Shown here: one piece after another, positions 6,131 through 7,297 of the stretch | Position numbering within the stretch: the first letter of the stretch is position 1 | Layout: the number at the start of each line of letters is the position of its first letter | NCBI GenBank assembly: GCA_029933495.1 | Contig: JAOZOC010000159.1 | Location: 1-7,297 of the forward strand | Length of the DNA stretch: 7,297 nucleotides | DNA from: Bacteroidales bacterium | GTDB taxonomy: Bacteria; Bacteroidota; Bacteroidia; Bacteroidales; JAADJA01 | Reading direction: 5' to 3' | Position numbers and translations under genes: made by a program | Notes under the pieces: model-generated | Databases searched by the model: none | What the model saw: the letters and a program-made list of their open reading frames with translations, nothing else | What the model was told of the DNA's origin: nothing

Positions 6131-6330
6131 CGGTTGAATCGGTGAATTGGCAATGACCTGTAGGGTTTGCGTGCCTGCTTGTGCGTTGGATGAACCTTGA
6201 CCGGTCATCTGATGACTGCGGCCAGGCAATAGTGCCGGAAAGTCACCTGATGACTAAGTGCCAGAAACTAACAGAACACCTTGCGGTAGGGAATAATAGT
6301 TCAAGTATCTCTTAGTTATTGAGGCTTTTT
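6131..6330. other. GC-rich intergenic island with no intact gene
   Basis: Hand counting gives about 52% G+C for 6131-6290, higher than most of the window. It contains two related small palindromes, GTCATCTGATGAC (6204-6216) and GTCACCTGATGAC (6242-6254), 38 bases apart, and a GGCA...TGCC mini-hairpin between them. The only plus-strand reading frame I noticed is 41 codons (6190-6315; described separately). No tRNA or recognised structured RNA was seen. Composition and content suggest inserted or decayed foreign DNA, or an unrecognised structured RNA. Confidence 0.5.
6190..6315 (+). pseudogene. Possible N-terminal remnant of a group II intron maturase
   Basis: A 41-codon frame reads 'MNLDRSSDDCGQAIVP' at its start and 'KLTEHLAVGNNSSS' near its end, then stops with TAG at 6313. 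From memory, the N-terminal leaders of group II intron-encoded reverse transcriptases often have a 'GQAIVP' segment followed by 'LTE.LA..(G)N.SS' and then a 'LL..IL' helix before the RT domain. Past the stop the same frame reads 'LLRLF' and then enters the interspersed repeats, so the RT domain is absent. There is no intact intron in the window. The resemblance is a recalled pattern, not an alignment; a chance frame in a GC-rich spacer is a real alternative. Confidence 0.25.
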
Positions 6331-6331
6331 T

Positions 6332-6404
6332 GCCACAAAGACTCGAAGCCACAAAGTTTCACTAAATTTTTTTGTGTTTCTTAGAGTCCTGGTGCCTTAG
6401 TGGC
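6332..6404. repeat. Interspersed inverted repeat, copy 3
   Basis: This 73-bp copy runs from GCCACAAAG (6332-6340) to CTTAGTGGC (6396-6404), in the same orientation as copies 1 and 2. Its left half differs: GCCACAAAG occurs twice (6332-6340 and 6348-6356) around ACTCGAA, where copies 1-2 have GCCACTAAG plus ACACAAAG. The following linker (6405-6445) is nearly identical to the linker after copy 1, including GAAATTGTGCCTT at its start, so the whole unit rather than only the hairpin was duplicated. Confidence 0.8.
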
Positions 6405-6445
6405 GAAATTGTGCCTTGTCAAAAACCTTTCAGCCTTTATTTCTT

Positions 6446-6489
6446 GCCACAAAGACTTGAAGCCACAAAGGAGCACTAATGATTTTGTA
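6446..6489. repeat. Interspersed inverted repeat, copy 4 (truncated)
   Basis: A partial copy begins with GCCACAAAGACTTGAAG 114 bases after the start of copy 3, and includes the second GCCACAAAG and the CACTAAT segment. Similarity fades around 6480-6489 and the right arm CTTAGTGGC is missing, so it cannot form the full hairpin. The right boundary is approximate. Like copy 2, it sits on the 3' side of a minus-strand gene, here the small secreted protein. Confidence 0.7.
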
Positions 6490-6517
6490 TGGCAGAATTG
6501 GATTTCTGATAACAAAC

Positions 6518-6557
6518 AAAAAGACCAATCCCAAAACCACTGGGATCAGTCTTTTTT
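6518..6557 (-). terminator. Bidirectional rho-independent terminator
   Basis: AAAAAGAC (6518-6525) pairs with GTCTTTTT (6549-6556), and ATCCCA (6528-6533) pairs with TGGGAT (6541-6546), separated by a 2-base CA internal mismatch on each side; the loop is 6534-6540. Flanking A and T runs provide a U-tract on both strands. It begins 23 bases past the stop of the small secreted protein gene, so it ends that transcript. It could also stop plus-strand transcription coming from the repeat region. Confidence 0.85.
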
Positions 6558-6579
6558 CATTTTATTAGCTGTATAAAAA

Positions 6580-6798
6580 CTATTTAAACGCTTTATAAGC
6601 TTTTTTCGAGCCGTAAGCAGCGCCCATAACCATCATTATGATAAGTCCTCCGCCAAGAGGAGCTCCACCGCCAATAGGTGTATTGCCACCACCAGGTCCG
6701 CCACCATTATTTGGGTGTGGAGGTGTCTGAGCTAACGATAGCAAAGGTAATGACAGGAAAAGCCCTATTACGATCAATGATTTAATTGCTTTTTTCAT
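6580..6798 (-). CDS. Small secreted protein with PID-CTERM-like sorting tail
   Basis: This is a 72-aa precursor. Residues 1-23 form a Sec signal peptide (basic 'MKKAIK', hydrophobic core, 'LSLA' before Gln24), leaving a mature peptide of about 49 residues. This is a Pro/Gly-rich linker with 'GGGPGGG' (32-38), two P-[I/L]-GGG units (41-45 and 47-51), a short hydrophobic segment 'LIIMMVMGAAYG' (52-63) and a basic end 'SKKAYKAFK' (64-72). The order motif, hydrophobic helix, basic cluster is the layout of a C-terminal sorting signal. It resembles the PID-CTERM tail of Bacteroidota, recalled as 'APIDGG' plus a hydrophobic stretch ending in 'GAAYG.KK'; here Asp is replaced by Gly. There is essentially no domain besides the sorting tail. 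No processing enzyme is encoded in this window. A single terminator directly downstream suggests a monocistronic gene. Confidence 0.75.
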   Translation of the reverse strand: MKKAIKSLIVIGLFLSLPLLSLAQTPPHPNNGGGPGGGNTPIGGGAPLGGGLIIMMVMGAAYGSKKAYKAFK

Positions 6799-6853
6799 AT
6801 CTTGTTATTTTAAATTTCTAAATCAGTAAATCTCTTTTCCTGTTTCACCCCAA

Positions 6854-6865
6854 TCCCTTAAGGGA
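6854..6865. repeat. 12-bp perfect palindrome upstream of the small secreted protein gene
   Basis: TCCCTTAAGGGA is a perfect palindrome 56 bases upstream of the start at 6798, inside the 202-bp divergent intergenic region 6799-7000. It could be an operator for the minus-strand gene, for which I found no clean TAnnTTTG element, or part of a dispersed repeat. Length alone does not exclude chance. Confidence 0.4.
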
Positions 6866-6955
6866 GTCAGAAAAAGAGACAATTTTGAAAATGTACTTCA
6901 TTGCTTTCGTATAGCTAATAAGAAGTGTGAAACCATGACGGTTGAAAAAATATAC

Positions 6956-6963
6956 TATTTTTG
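6956..6963 (+). promoter_or_regulatory. Probable -7 promoter element of the right-edge gene
   Basis: TATTTTTG fits the Bacteroidota -7 consensus TAnnTTTG and is followed by CAAACC, a common continuation. It lies 37 bases upstream of the ATG at 7001. No good TTTG -33 element occurs at the 19-21-base spacing. The expected leader is about 30 nt and AT-rich, without a Shine-Dalgarno site. Confidence 0.45.
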
Positions 6964-7000
6964 CAAACCTCATTTAATTCATATCATTGGATTCATTAAA

Positions 7001-7297
7001 ATGAACCATGCTGAAAGACGATATATCAAAGAGCGCAAACGCAGGCAGAAAAAGCAAAGGAAAGAGTATGTCCGTCAGGAAAAGGAATCGGTGAAGAGGC
7101 AGAAACGTGAGTTAAAGGAGAATACTGCACCGATGAAGAAAAGGATTAGACAGGCAAAAAGAAAAGAGTTTATAACGAATTTAACCGGTTTTTTAAGAAA
7201 TCCTATAAAAAGGAAAAAGGTCAGTGAATCGGAAAAGATTTTACGCCGCCAGGTTCAAAAGGATATCAGGTATTATACGGTAAAAAAAATTGTCAAT
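7001..7297 (+). CDS. Unrecognised, strongly basic protein, N-terminal part
   Basis: A frame opens with ATG at 7001 and remains open for 99 codons to the end of the window, so the gene is cut by the edge. It begins 'MNHAERRYIKERKRRQKKQR'. By hand count, 37 of the 99 residues are Lys or Arg against 11 Asp or Glu. The first 55 residues are almost all polar and likely helical, followed by 'FITNLTGFLRNPIKRKK' (57-73) and then 'ILRRQVQKDIRYYTVKKIV' (80-98). There is no signal peptide and no hydrophobic segment in the visible part. Such a segment could be a cytosolic tail before membrane helices or a nucleic-acid-contacting extension; I do not recognise the family. A -7 promoter element upstream, long open frame and start context support a real gene. 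Confidence 0.6.
   Translation, partial: MNHAERRYIKERKRRQKKQRKEYVRQEKESVKRQKRELKENTAPMKKRIRQAKRKEFITNLTGFLRNPIKRKKVSESEKILRRQVQKDIRYYTVKKIVN

Noticed and set aside
6037..6153. 39-codon N-terminal extension of the D-amino-acid enzyme (start at 6153)
   Set aside because: The extension is basic and low in recognisable structure, runs through the 48-nt hairpin, and precedes the point where family similarity begins ('MKITKPTFLV'). The start at 6036 gives a normal family length.
6037..6579. tRNA or known riboswitch in the 543-bp gap
   Set aside because: I looked for a cloverleaf with a T-loop GTTCGA-type motif and for familiar riboswitch cores and saw none. Only short hairpins and repeats are present.

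Overview
The window looks like a chromosomal segment from a member of the Bacteroidota, probably an environmental Bacteroidales-type organism. The pointers are moderately AT-rich coding sequence, A-rich start regions, promoter -7 elements of the form TAnnTTTG (one with a well-spaced TTTG -33 element), a large REC/ATP-grasp protein of a type I know from Bacteroidales, and a tiny secreted protein with a Bacteroidota-style C-terminal sorting tail. The lineage is inference from these traits; there is no rRNA or other phylogenetic marker here.

Layout from left to right. Positions 1-229 hold two tandem copies of an interspersed inverted-repeat element with a 113-bp period. At 230-955 (minus) lies a cytidylate kinase-like protein with an altered nucleotide-binding loop. 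A 160-bp divergent intergenic region separates it from 1116-4097 (plus), a 993-aa protein with two receiver-like domains followed by the ATP-grasp domain of the pyruvate phosphate dikinase/PEP synthase family. A clean rho-independent terminator at 4200-4226 closes that gene. On the minus strand, a D-threonine aldolase/D-serine dehydratase-fold enzyme (6036-4948) is followed by a TPR lipoprotein (4881-4237), with a 20-bp perfect palindrome between them.

The 543-bp gap at 6037-6579 contains no intact gene. It holds a 48-nt hairpin, a GC-rich island with two related small palindromes and a 41-codon reading frame that may be the decayed start of a group II intron maturase, a second pair of the interspersed repeats with the same period, and a bidirectional terminator. 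A 72-aa secreted protein resembling PID-CTERM sorting-tail proteins lies at 6798-6580 (minus). Diverging from it, a very basic reading frame starts at 7001 and runs off the right edge.

The kinase-like and REC/ATP-grasp genes are divergently transcribed from a shared region, which makes co-regulation possible. Both belong to nucleotide/phosphoryl-transfer families, but no shared pathway can be proven from sequence. The D-amino-acid enzyme and the TPR lipoprotein may be co-transcribed. No complete new multi-gene system is evident. The most unusual items are the REC/ATP-grasp protein that lacks the usual phosphohistidine and PEP domains, the mini sorting-tail protein, the duplicated repeat dyads, and the possible retroelement remnant.
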